A program made the position numbers and the translations under genes. Shown here one piece after another: positions 49,373-63,000 of a stretch of 64,000 nt of DNA (position 1 is the stretch's first letter; every line of letters begins with the position of its first letter). This DNA comes from Stipa capillata (taxonomy: Eukaryota; Streptophyta; Magnoliopsida; Poales; Poaceae), in NCBI GenBank assembly GCA_019208055.1, contig JAGXJF010000099.1:1-64000 (forward strand), given 5' to 3'. A model generated the notes under the pieces. It made no database searches, was not told where the DNA came from, and saw only the letters and a list, made by a program, of their open reading frames with translations.

Positions 49373-51286
49373 ACTGTTGGTTCCGAACCATCCGACCAAA
49401 CCATCCAACCCGACTGTCCCGGACCCACCAACCTGTTGGTCCCGAACCATGCGACCAAACCGTCCAACCCGACCGTCTCGGACCCTCCAAACTGTTGGTC
49501 CCGAACCATCCGACCGAACCGTCCAACCCGACCGTCTCGGACCCTCCAAACTGTTGGTCCCGAACCATCCGACCAAACCGTCCTACCCGACCATCCCGGA
49601 ACTCCCTAACGGTCCGTCCGGAAGAAGGTCCGGATCTCCTCTAGTTGTCCCGAACCATCCAACCAAACCATCCAACCCGACCGTCTCGGACCCTCCAAAC
49701 TGTTGGTCCCGAACCATCCGACCAAATCGCCCAACCTGACTGTCCTGGAACTTCCTAACGGTCCGTCTGGAAGAAGGTCTGGCTCTCCTCTAGTTCTCCC
49801 GAACCATCCGACCAAACCATCCAACCCGACCGTCCCGAACCCTCCAAACTGTTGGTCCCGAACCATCCGACCAAACCATCCAACCCGACGGTCTCGGAAC
49901 CTCCAAACTGTCGGTCCCGAACCATCCAACCAAACCGTTCAACCCAATCGTCTCGGACCCTCCAAACTGTTGGTCCTGAACCATCCGACCTAATCATGGA
50001 ACCCAACAGTCTCGGACGCTCCAAACTGTTGGTCCCGAACCATCCGACCAAACCCGACCGTCCCGGAACATACAACCAAACCGTCCAACCCAATCGTCCA
50101 GGAACCTCCAAACGGTCCGTCCAGAAGAAGGTCCGGATCTCCTCTAGTTGTACCGAACCATCCGACCAAACCCGACCTTCCCGTAACATACGAACGGTCC
50201 GTCCGGAAGAAGGTCCGGATCTCCTCTAGTTGTCCCGATCCATCCGACCCGAACGTCCCGGACCCTCCAAACTGTTGGTCCCGAATCATCCGAGTAAATC
50301 ATGCAACCCGACAGTCTCGGACCCTCCAAACTGTTGGTTCCGAACCATCCGACCAAACCATCCAACCCGACTGTCCCGGACCCACCAACCTGTTGGTCCC
50401 GAACCATGCGACCAAACCGTCCAACCCGACCGTCTCGGACCCTCCAAACTGTTGGTCCCGAACCATCCGACCGAACCGTCCAACCCGACCGTCTCGGACC
50501 CTCCAAACTGTTGGTCCCGAACCATCCGACCAAACCGTCCTACCCGACCATCCCGGAACTCCCTAACGGTCCGTCCGGAAGAAGGTCCGGATCTCCTCTA
50601 GTTGTCCCGAACCATCCAACCAAACCATCCAACCCGACCGTCTCGGTCCCTCCAAACTGTTGGTCCCGAACCATCCGACCAAATCGCCCAACCTGACTGT
50701 CCTGGAACTTCCTAACGGTCCGTCTGGAAGAAGGTCTGGCTCTCCTCTAGTTCTCCCGAACCATCCGACCAAACCATCCAACCCGACCGTCCCGAACCCT
50801 CCAAACTGTTGGTCCCGAACCATCCGACCAAACCATCCAACCCGACGGTCTCGGAACCTCCAAACTGTCGGTCCCGAACCATCCAACCAAACCGTTCAAC
50901 CCAATCGTCTCGGACCCTCCAAACTGTTGGTCCCGAACCATCCGACCTAATCATGGAACCCAACAGTCTCGGGCGCTCCAAACTGTTGGTCCCGAACCAT
51001 CCGACCAAACCCGACCGTCCCGGAACATACAACCAAACCGTCCAACCCAATCGTCCAGGAACCTCCAAACGGTCCGTCCAGAAGAAGGTCCGGATCTCCT
51101 CTAGTTGTACCGAACCATCCGACCAAACCCGACCTTCCCGTAACATACGAACGGTCCGTCCGGAAGAAGGTCCGGATCTCCTCTAGTTGTCCCGATCCAT
51201 CCGACCCGAACGTCCCGGACCCTCCAAACTGTTGGTCCCGAATCATCCGAGTAAATCATGCAACCCGACAGTCTCGGACCCTCCAA
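49373..51286 (-). repeat. Near-perfect 957-bp tandem duplication
   Basis: Unit 1 is about 49,373-50,329 and unit 2 about 50,330-51,286, with a constant offset of 957 bp. I saw only a few substitutions between them (for example ctcggaccc versus ctcggtccc, ggtcctgaacc versus ggtcccgaacc, ctcggacgc versus ctcgggcgc) and no indel. The exact phase of the boundary is ambiguous, as in any tandem duplication. This is a recent event inside the inverted block. Confidence 0.9.
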
Positions 51287-54200
51287 ACTGTTGGTCCCGA
51301 ACCATTCGACCAGATCGTCCAACCCGACCGTCTCGGACGCTCCAAACTGTTGGTCCCGAACCATCCGACCAAACCCGACCGACCCGGAACATACAAACCG
51401 TCCGTTCGGAAGAAGGTCCGGATCTCCTCTAGTTGTCCTAAACCATCCGACCAAACCGTCCAACCGGATCATCCCGGAACATCCAGACGGTCCGTCCGGA
51501 AGAAGATCCGGATGTCCTCTAGTTGTCCCGAACCATCCGACCAAACCGTCCCCCCATCGTCCCGGAACATCCAGACGGTCCGTCCGGAAGAAGGCCCGGA
51601 TCTCCTCTAGTTGTCCCGAACCATCCGACCAAACCGTCCAACCACACCGTCCCAGAACTTCCGCACGGTCCGTCCAGAAGAAGGTCCGGATCTCCTGTAG
51701 TTCTCCCGAACCATCCGACCAGACCATCCAAGCCGACCGTCCCGAACCCTCCAAACTGTTGGTCCTGAACCATCCGACCAAACCGTCCAACCCGACCGTC
51801 TTGGACCCTCCGAACAGTTGGTCCCGAACCATCTGACCAAACAGTCCAACCTGACCGTCCCGGGCCCTCCAAACTATTGGTCCCAAACCATCCGACCAAA
51901 CCGTCCAACCCGACCGTCTTGGACCTTCCAAATGGTGCGTCCGCAAGAAGGTCCGGATCTCCTCCAGTTGTCCCGAACCATCCGACCAAACCGTCCCACC
52001 CGATCGTCCCGGAACTTCCAGACGGTCCGTCCGGAAGAAGGTCCGGATCTCCTCTAGTTGTCCCGGACCATCCGACCAAACCGTCCGACCCGACCGTCCC
52101 GGAACTTCCGGACGGTCCGTCAGAAGAAGGTCTGGATCGCCTCTAGTTGTCCCGTACCATACGACCGAACCGTCCCACCCGATCGTCCCGAAACTTCCCG
52201 ACGGTCCGTCCGGAAGAAGGTCCGGATGTCCTCTAGTTGTCCCGAACCATCGGACCAAACCGTCTAACCCGACCGTCCCGGGACTTCCAAACGGTCCGTC
52301 CGGAAGAAGCTCCGGATCTCCTCTAGTTCTCTCGAACCATCTGACCAAACCATCCAACCCGACCGTCCCGGACCCTCCAAACTGTTGGTCCCGAACCATC
52401 CGACCAAACCGTCCAACCCGACCGTCTTGGACCCTCCAAACTGTTGGTCCCGAACCATCGGACCAAACCGTCCAACCTGACCGTCCCGGGACTTCCAAAC
52501 GGTCCGTCCGGAAGAAGCTCCGGATCTCCTCTAGTTCTCCCGAACCATCCAACCGAACCATCCAACCCGGCCGTCCTGAACCCTCCAAACTGTTGGTCCT
52601 GAACCATCTGAACAAACCGTCCAACCCGACCGTCTTGGACCCACCAAACTGTTGGTTCCAAACCATCCGACCAAACCGTATAACCTGACTGTCCCGGGGC
52701 CTCTAAACTATTGGTCCCAAACTATCTTACCAAACCGTCCAACCCGACCGTCCTGGGCCATCCAAATTGTTTGTCCCAAACCATCTGACCAAACCGTCCA
52801 ACTCGACCGTCCCGGACCTTCCAAACGGTCCGTCCGGAAGAAGGCCCGGATCTCCTCTAGTTGTCCCCAACCATCCGAACAAACCGTCCAAACCGATCGT
52901 CCCGGAACTTCCAAACGGTCCGTCCGGAAGAAGGTCCGGATCTCCTCTAGTTGTCCCCGAACCATCTGACCAAACCGTCCAACCCGATCGTCCCGGAACT
53001 TCCAAACGGTCCGTCCGGAAGAAGGTCCGGATCTCCTCTAGTTGTCCCGAACCATCTGACCAAACAGTCCAACCCGACCGTCCCGGAACTTCCAAACTGT
53101 CCGTCCGGAAGAATGTCCGGTTCTCCTCTAGTTCTCCTGAACCATCCGACGAAGCCGTCCAACCCGACCGTCTTGGACCCTCCAAACTGTTGGTCCCAGA
53201 CCATCCGGCCAAACCGTAAAACCCGACCGTCCCGGGCCCTCCAAACTATTGGTCCCAAACCATCCGACCAAACCGTCCAACCCGACCGTCTTGGACCTTC
53301 CAAATGATGCGCCCGCAAGAAGGTCCGGATCTCCTCTAGTTGTCCCCAGCCATGCGACCCCGTCCAACCCGATCGTCCCAGATATTCCAAACGGTCCGTC
53401 CGAAAGAATGTCTGCATCTCCTCTAGTTGTCCCAAACCATCCGACCAAACCGTCCGACCCGACCGTCCCGGAACTTCCAGACGGTCCGTCGGAAGAATGT
53501 CCGGATCTCCTCTAGTTGTCCCGTACCATCCGACCAAACCGTCCCACCCGATCGTCCCGGAACTTCCAGACGGTCCGGATCTCCTCTAGTTGTCCCGAAC
53601 CATCTGACCAAACCGTCCAACCCGATCGTCCCGAAACATCCAAACGGTCCGTCCAGAAGAAGGTCCGGATCTCATCTAGTTGTCCCGAACCATCCAACCA
53701 AACCGTCCAGCCCGATTGTCTCAGACCCCCCCGAACTGTTGGTCCCGAACGATGCGACCAAACCATCCGACCCGACTGTCCTGAAACTTCCAAATGGTCC
53801 GCCCGGAAGGTCTAGATCACCTCTAATTGTCCAAAATCATCCCACCAAAACCGTCCAACCCGACCGTCCCGGTCGTTCCAAATGGTCCGTCCGGAAGAAA
53901 GTCCGGTTCTCCATTAGTTCTCCCGGACCATCCGACTAAACCATCCAACCCGACCGTCCCGGACCCACCAAACTGTTGGTCCCGAACGATCCGACCAAAT
54001 CGTCCAACCCGACCGTCCCGGGCCCTCCAAACTATTGGTCCCAAACCATCCGACCAAAGCGTCCAACCCGACCGTCCCGGACCTTCCAAACGCTGCGTCC
54101 GCAAGAAGGTCCGGATCTCCTCTAGTTGTCCCCAACCATCCGACCAAACCATCCATCCCGATCGTGCCGGAACTTCCAAACGGTCCGTCCGAAAGAAGGT

Positions 54201-57040
54201 CCGGATCTCCTCTAGTTGTTCCGAACCATCCGACCAAACCGTCCGACCCGACTGTCCTGAAATTTCCAAACGGTCCGTCCGGAAGGTCTAAATCTCCTCT
54301 AATTCTCCAAAATCATCCCACCAAACCGTCCAACCCGACCGTCCCGGTCCTTCCAAACGGTTCGTCCGGAAGAAGGTCCGGTTCTCCTCGAGTTCTCCCG
54401 AACCATCCGACCAAACCATCCAACCCGACCGTCCCAGACCCTCCAAACAGTTGGTCCCGAACCATCCGACCAAACCGTCCAACCCGACCGTCCCGGAACT
54501 TCCAAACGGTCTGTCCGGAAGAAGGTCCGGATCTCCTCTAGTTGTCCCGGACCATCCGACCAAACCGTCCGATCCGACCGCCCCGGGCCTTTCCAAACGG
54601 TCCGTGCGGAAGAAGGTCCGGTTCTCCTCTAGTTGTCCCCAACCATCCGACCAAACCATCCAACCCGACTATCCCGGACCCTCCAAACTGTCCATCCGGA
54701 AGAAAGTTCGGATCTCCTCTAGTTGTGCCGAACCATCCGACCAAACCGTCCAACCCGATCGTCCCAAAACTTCCAAATGGTCCGTCCAGAAGAAGGTCCG
54801 GATCTCCTGTAGTTGTCCCGAACCGTCCAACCAAACCGGCTAACCAGACCGTCTCGGACCCTCCAAACTGTTGGTCCCAAACCATCCGATCGAACTGTCC
54901 GACCCGACTGTCCTGGAACTTCCAAATTGTCCGTCCGGATGGTCTAAATCTCCTTTAATTCTCCCAAATCATCCCACCAAACCGTCCAACCCAACCGTCC
55001 CGGACCTTCCAAATGGGCCATCCGGAACAAGGTCCGGTTCTCCTCTAGTTCTCCCGAACCATCCGACCAAACCATCCAACCCGACCGTCCCGGACCCTCC
55101 AAACTATTGGTTCCGAACCATCCGACCAAACCGTCCAACCCGACTGTCTCGGACCCTCCAAACTGTTGATCCCGAACCATCCGACCAAACTGTCCAACCC
55201 GATCGTCCCGAAACATCCAAACGATCCGTCGACAAGATGGTCTGGATCTCCTCTAGTTGTCCCGAACCATCCAACCAAACCGTCCAACCCAACCGTCTCA
55301 GACCCCCCAAACTGTTGGTCCCGAACCATCCGACCAAACCGTCCGACCCGACCGTCCGGAACTTCCAAACAGTCCGTCCGAAAGAAGGTCCGGATCTCCT
55401 CTAGGTGTTCCCTACCATCCGACCAAACCGTCCAACCCGACCGTCCCAGAACTTCCACACGGTCCGTCCGGAAGAAGGTCCGGATCTCCTGTAGTTCTCC
55501 CGAACCATTCGACCAAACCATCCAAGCCGACCGTCCCGGACCCTCGAAACTGTTGGTCCCAAACAATCCGACCAAACCGTCCAACCCGACCGTCTCGGAC
55601 CCTCCAAACTGTTGGTCCCGAACAATCCGACCAAACCGTCCAACCCGACCGTCTCGGCACTTCTAAACGGTCCGTCCGGAAGAAGGTCCGGATCTCCTCT
55701 AGTTGTCCCGAACCATCCAACCAAACCGTCCAACCCGACCATCTCAGACCCTACAAACTGTTGGTCCCGAACAATCCGACCAAATCGCCCAACCTGACTG
55801 TCCGGGAACTTCCAAACGGTCGGTCCCGAACCATCCGACCAAACCATCCAACCCGACCGTCTTGGACCCTTCAAACTGTTGGTCCCGAACCATCCGACCA
55901 AACCGTCCAACCCGACCGTCCCGGGCCCTCCAAACTATTGGTCCCAAACCATCCGACCAAACAGTCCAACCCGACTGTCCCGGACCTTCCAAACAGTGCG
56001 TCCGCAAGAAGGTCCGGATCTCCTCTAGTTGTCCCAACCATCCGAGCAAACCGTCCAACCTGATCGTCCCGGAACTTTCAAACGGTCCGTCCGAAAGAAG
56101 GTCCAGATCTCCTGTAGTTGTCCCGAACCATCCGACCAAAACCGTCCGACCCGACTGTCCTTGAACTTCCAAACGGTCCGTCCGGAAGGTCTAGATCTCC
56201 TCTAATTGTCGAAAATCATCCCACCAAACCGTCCAACCCGACCGTCCCGGACCTTCCAAATAGTTCGTCCAGAAGAAGGTCCGGTTCTCCTCTAATTCTC
56301 CCGAACCATCCGACCAAACCATCCAACCCGACCGTCCCGGACCCTCCAAACAATTTGTCCTGAACCATCCGACCAAACCGTCGAACCCGACCGTCCCGGA
56401 ACTTCCAAACGGTCCCGTCCGGAAGTAGGTCCGCATCTCCTCTAGTTGTCCCGAAACCATCCGACCAAAACCGTCCAACCCGATCGTCCCGGAACTTTCA
56501 AACGGTCCGTCCGGAAGAAGGTCCGAATCTCCTCTAGCTGTCCCGAACCATCCGACAAATCTGTCCAACCAGATCGTCCCAGAACTTCCAGACGGTCCGT
56601 CCGGAATAAGGTCCGGATCTCCTATAGTTGTCCCGAACCATCCGACTAAAACCATCCAACCCGAGCGCCCCAGAACTTCCAGACGGTCTGTCGGAAGAAG
56701 GTCTGGATCTCCTCTAGTTGTCCCGAACCATCCGACCAAACCGTCCGACCCGACCGTCCCAGAACTTCCACACGGTCCGTCCGGAAGAAAGTCCGGATCT
56801 CCTCTAGTTGTCCCGAACCATCCCACCAAACGGTCCGTCCGGAAGAATATCCGGATCTCCTCTAGTTCTCCCGAACCATCCGACCAAAACATCCAACCCG
56901 ACCGTCCCGGACCCTCCAAAACTATTGGTCCCGAACCATCCGACCAAACCGTCCAACCCGACCGTCCCGGACCCTCCAAACTGTTGGTCCCGAACCATCC
57001 GACCAAACCGTCCAACAGTTTCGTCCCGGGCCCTCCAAAC

Positions 57041-60000
57041 TAGAGGAGAACCGTTTGGAAGTCCCGGGACGGTCGGGTTGGACGGTTTGGTCGGATGGTT
57101 CGGGACGAACAGTTTGGATGGTCCGGGACGGTCGGGTTGGATGGTTCGGTCGGATGGTTCGGGAGAACTAGAGAAGAACCAGACGTTCTTCCGGACGGAC
57201 CGTTTGGATGGTCCGGGACTGTCGGGTTGGATGGTTTGGTTCGATGGTTCGGGACCAACAGCTTGGAGGGTCGAAACGGTCGGGTTGGACGGTTTGGTCC
57301 GATGGTTCGGGAGAACAAGAGGACAACCAGACCTTCTTCCGAACGGACCGTTTGGATGGCCCGGGACGGTGGGGTTGGACGGTTTGGTCGGATGGTTCAG
57401 GAGAACTAGAGTAGAACCGGACCTTCTTCCAGACGGACCGTTTGGAAGGCCCGGGACGGTCGGGTTGGATGGTTTGGTCGGATGGTTTGGGACAATTAGA
57501 AGAGATCTAGTCCTTCCGGACGGACCATTTGGATGTTGCAGGACAGTCGGGTTGGTCGATTTGGTCGGATGGTTCGGGACCAACAGTTTGGAGGGTCTGA
57601 GACGGTCGGGTTGGACAGTTTGGTTGGATGGCTCGGGACAACTAGAGGAGATCCGGACCTTCTTCCGGACGGACCCTTTGGAAGTTCCGGGACGGTCGGG
57701 TTGGACGGTTTGGTCGGATGGTTCGGGACCAACAGTTTGGACGGTCCGTGACGGTCGGGTTGCACGGTTTGGTCGGATGGTTCGGGAGAACTAGAGGAGA
57801 ACCGGACCTTCTCCGGACGGAGCGTTTGGAAGGTCCGGGACGGTCGGGTTGGACGGTTTGGTCGGATGGTTTGGGAACAACAGTTCGGAGGGTCCGGGAT
57901 GGTCGGGTTGGACGGTTTGTCGGATGGTTTGGGCCAACAGTTTGGTGGGTCCGAGACAGTCGGGCTAGACGGCTTGGTCGGATGGATCGGGACCAACAGT
58001 TTGGAGGGTCCGGGACGGTTGGGTGGATGGTTTGGTCGGGTGGTTCGGGAGAACTTGAGGAGAACCGGACCTTCTTCCGAACGGAGCATTTGGATGGTCC
58101 GGGACGGTCGGGTTGGACGGTTTGGTCGGATGGTTCAGGAGAACTAGAGGAGAACCGGACCTTTTTCCGGACGGAGCATTTGGAATTTTCGGGACGGTCG
58201 GGTTGCACGGTTTGGTCGGATGGTTCGGAAGAACTAGAGGAGAACCGGACCTTCTTCCAAACGGAGCGTTTGGAAGGTCCGGGACTGTCGGGTTGGACGG
58301 TTTGGTTGGGTGGTTCGGGAACAACAGTTTGGAGGGTCCGGGATGGTCGGGTTGGACGGTTTGTCGGATGGTTCGGGCCAACAGTTTGGAGGGTCCGAGA
58401 CAGTCGGGCTGGACAGCTTGGTCGGATGGTTCGGGACAAACCGTTTGGAGGGTCTGGGACGGTTGGGTTGGATGGTTTGGTCGGGTGGTTCGGGCGAACT
58501 TAAGGAGAACCGGACCTTCTTCCGGACGGAGCATTTGGAAGGTTCTGGACGGTTGGGTTGCACGGTTTGGTCGGATGGTTCGGGAGAACTAGAGGAGAAC
58601 CGGACCTTCTTCGGACGGAGCGTTTGGAAGGTTCGGGACGGTCGGGTTGGACGGTTTGGTCGGATGGTTCGGGAACAACAATTTGGAGGGTCCGGGATGG
58701 TCGGGTTGGACGGTTTGTCGGATGGTTCGGGCCAACTGTTTGGAGGTTCCGGGACGGTCGGGTTGGACGGTTTGGTCAGATGGTTCGGGACCAACAGTTT
58801 GGAGGGTCCGAGATGGTCGGGTTGCACGGTTTGGTCGGATGGTTCGGGAGAACTAGAGGAGAACTGGACCTTCTTCCGGACGGAGCATTTGGAAGGTCCG
58901 GGACGGTCGGGTTGGACGGTTTGGCCGGATGGTTCGGGAAAAACAGTTTGGAGGGTCCGCGATGGTCGGGTTGGACGGTTTGGTCGGATGGTTCGGGCCA
59001 ACAGTTTGGAGGGTCGGAGACAGTCGGGCTGGACAGCTTGGTCGGATGGTTCGGGACAAACCGTTTGGAGGGTCCGGGACGGTTGGGTTGGATGGTTTGG
59101 TCGAGTGGTTCGGGAGAACTTAAGGAGAACCGGACCTTCTTCCGGACGGAGCATTTGGAAAGTCTGGGACGGTCGGCGACGGTTAGGTCGGATGGTTTGG
59201 GACAAATAGAGGAGATCTAGAGCGTCCGGACGGACCATTTGGAAGTTCCAGGAAAGTCGAGTTAGACGGTTTGGTCGGATGGTCCGGGACCAACAGTTTG
59301 GAGGTTCTGAGATGGTCGGATTGGACGGTGTGGTGGGATGGTTCTGGACAACTAGAGGAGATCCGGACCTTCTTCCGGACGGACCGTTGGAAGTTCCGGG
59401 ACGGTCGGGTTGGGACGGTTTGGTCGGATGGTTCGGGACCAACAGTTTGGAGGGTCCGAGACAGTCGGGTTGGACGGTTTGGTCGGATGGTTCGGGACAA
59501 CTAGAGGAGAGCCAGAGATTCTTCCGGACGGACCGTTTGGAAGGTCCGGGACGGTCGGATTGGACGGTTTCGTCGGATGGTTCGGGGCAGCTAGGGGAGA
59601 TCCGGACCTCCTTCCGGATGGACCTTTTGTATGTTCTGGGACGGTCGGGTTTGGTCGGATGGTTCGAGACCAACAGTTTGGAGGGTCCGAGAAGGTCGGG
59701 TTGCATGATTTGGTCGGATGATTCGAGACCAACAGTTTACAGTGTCCGGGATGGTCGGGTTGGACGGTTTGGTCGCATGTTTTGGGATAATTAGAGGAGA
59801 ATCGGACCTTCTTCGGACGGACCGTTTGGAATTTCCGGAACGGTCGGGTTGGACCATTTGGTTGCATGTTTTGGGATAATTAGAGGAGATCTAGACCTTC
59901 CGGACGGCGCATTTCGAAGATCCAGGACAGTCAGGTTGGACGGTTTTGATCGGATGGTTTGGGACCAACAGTTTCGAGGGTCTAAGACGGTCGGGTTGGA

Positions 60001-63000
60001 CGGTTTGATTGGATGGTTCGGGACAACTAGAGGAGATCCGGACCTTCTTCCGGACGGACCGTTTGGAAGATCCGGGACGTGATTGGACGGTTTGGTCGGA
60101 TGGTTCGGGATAGCTAGAGGAGATTCGAACCTTCTTGCGGACGGACCGTTTGGAAGTTCTGGGATGATCGGGTTGGACGGTTGGTCGGATGGTTCGGGAC
60201 AACTAGAGGAGATCCGGATCTTCTTCCGGACGGACCGTTTGGATGTTCCGGGACGATCGGGTTGGACGGTTTGGTCGGATGGTTCGGGACAACTAGAGGA
60301 GATCCGGACCTTCTTCCGGACGGACCGTTTGGAAGTTCCGGGACGATCGGGTTGGACGGTTTGGTCAGATGGTTGGGGACAACTAGAGGAGATCCGGATC
60401 TTCTTCCGGTCGGACCGTTTGGAAGGTCCGGGACGGTCGGTTGGACGGTTTGGTCGGATGGCTTGGGACGGACAGTTTGGAGGGTCCAAGATGGTCAGGT
60501 TGGTCGGTTTGGTCGGATGGTTCGGGACCAACAGTTTGGAGGTTCCGGGGCGGTCGGGTTGGATGGTTTGGTCGGATGGTTCGGGAGAACTAGAGGAGAA
60601 TCCGACCTTCTTCCGGACGGACCGTTGGAATGTCCGGAACGGTCGGGTTGGACCGTTTGGTCGCATGTTTTTTGACAATTAGAGGAGATCAAGACTTTCC
60701 GGACGGACCATTTCGAAGTTCCAGCACAGTCGGATTGGACGGTTTGATCGGATGGTTCGGGACCAACAGTTTGGAGGGTCTAAGACGGTTGGGTTGGATG
60801 GTTGGTCGGATGGTTCGGCGCAATTAGAGGAGATCCGGACCTTCTTCCAGACGGACCGTGTGGAAGTTCCGGGACGGTCGGGTTGGACGGTTTGGTCGGA
60901 TGGTTCGGGACAACTAGAGGAGATCCGGACCTTCTTCTGGACGGACCGTCTGGAAGTTCCGGGACGATCGGGTTGGACGGTTTGGTCGGATGGTTCGGGA
61001 CAACTGGAGGAGATCCGGACCTTCTTCCGGACGGACCGTCTGGAAGTTCCGGGTCGATCCGGTTGGACGGTTTGGTAGGATGGTTCGGGACAACAAGAGG
61101 AGATGCGGACCTTCTTGCGGACGGACCGTTTAGAAGTTCCGGGACGATCGGGTTGGATGGTTTGATCGGATGTTTCGGGACAATTAGAGAAGATCCGGAC
61201 CTGCTTCCGGACGGACCGTTTGGTCGTTCCGGGACGGTCGGGTTGGACGGTTTGGTCGGATGGTTCGGGACCAACAGTTTGGACGGTCCGGGACGGTCGG
61301 GGTTGGATGGTTTGGTCGGATGGGTCGGGAGAAGTAGAGCAGAACCGGACCTTCTTCCGGGCGGACCGTTTGGAACGTCTAGGACGGTCTGGTTGGACGG
61401 TTTGGTAGGATGATTTTGGACACTTCGAGGAGATCTCGACCTACCGGACGGACCATTTGGAAGTTCCAGGACAGTTAGGTCGGACGGTTTGGTCGGCTGG
61501 TTCGGGACCAACAGTTTGGACGGTCTGAGACGGTCGAGTTGGACGGTTTGGTTTGATGGTTCAGGACAACTCGAGGAGATCCGGACCTTCTTCTGGACGG
61601 ACCGTTTGGATGTTCCGGGACGATCGGGTTGGACGGTATGGTCGGATGGTTCGGGACAGCTTGAGGAGATCCGGACCTTCTTCCGGACGGACCGTTTGGA
61701 AGCTCCGGGACGATCGGGTTAGACGGTTTGGTCGGATGCTTCGGGACAACTAGAGTAGATCCTGAACTTCCGGACGGACCGTTTGGAACTTCCGGGACGA
61801 TCGTGTTGGACGGTTTGATCGGATGGTTCGGGACAAACTAGAGGAGATCCGGACCTTCTTTCGGACGAACCGTTTGCAAGTACCGGGACGATCTTGTTGG
61901 AAAGTTTGGTCGGATGGTCGGGGACAAATAGACGAGATCCGGAGCTTCAGGCAGACAGACCGTTTGGAAGTTCCGGGACAGTCGGGTTGGACAGTTTGGT
62001 CGGATGGTTTGGGACCAATAGTTTGGATGGCCCGGGACGGTCGGGTTGGCCGGTTTGGTCGGATGGTTTGGGACCAACAGTTTGGAGGGTCTGGGACGGT
62101 TGGGTTAGATGGTTTGGTCGGATGGTTCGGGACAACTAAAGGAGATCCGGACCTTCTTCCGGACGGACCGTTTGGAAGTTCCGTGACGATCGGGTTGGAC
62201 GGTTTGGTCGGATGGTTCGGGGACAACTACAGGAGATCGGGACCTTCTTCCGGACGGACCGTTTAGAAGTTCCGGGACGATCGGGTTGGACGGTTTGATC
62301 GGATGCTTCGGGACAATTAGAGGAGATCCGGACCTTCTCCGGACGGACCGTTTGGACGTTCCGGGACGGTCGGGTTGGCCGGTTTGGTCGGATGGTATGG
62401 GACCAACAGTTTGGAGGGTCCGGGACGGTCGGGTTGGATGGTTTGGTCGGATGGTTCGGGAGAACTAGAGGAGAACCGGACCTTCTTCCGGACGGACCGT
62501 TTGGAAGATCTGGGATGGTCGGGTTGGACGGTTTGGTGCGATGATTTGGGACAATTAGAGGAGATCTAGACTTTCCGGACCGACCATCGGAAGTTCCAGG
62601 ACAGTCAGGTCCGACAGTTTGGTCGGATTGTTCGGGACCAACAGTTTGGAGGATCTGAGACGGTCGGGTTGGACTATTTGTTTGGATGGTTCAGGACGAC
62701 TAGAGGAGATCCGGTCCTTCCTCCGGACGGACCGTTTGGATGTTCCGGGACGATCGGGTTGGACGGTTTGGTCGAATGGTTCGGGACCACTAGGGGAGAT
62801 CCGGACCTTCTTCCGGACGGACCGTTTGGAAGTTCCGTGACGATCGGGTTGGACGGTTGGTCGGATGGTTCGGGGACAACTTGAGGAGATCCGGACGTTC
62901 TTCGGATGGACCAATTGGAAGTTCCGGGATGATCGGATTGGACGGTTTTGGTCAGATTTTTTGGGACAATTAGATGTGATCTAGACCTTCCGGACGGACC

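Larger units (their letters stand above)
43931..57040 (-). repeat. Satellite array C2, inverted orientation (13.1 kb)
   Basis: From about 43,931 the plus strand shows the reverse complement of the satellite (gtcccgaaccatccgacc, aaaccgtccaacccgacc, ggaagaaggtccggatctcc, tctagttgtccc) until 57,040. The same 90-, 87- and 59-bp classes are present, plus runs of 32-bp monomers (near 45,380-45,440 and 48,900-48,990: tccaaacggtccaacccgac repeated). Entry is near attcttccaaacggtccaac and exit is ccctccaaac followed by tagaggagaa. The G/C excess on the plus strand reverses across the block. No gene is supported despite open frames over 500 codons. Confidence 0.95.
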
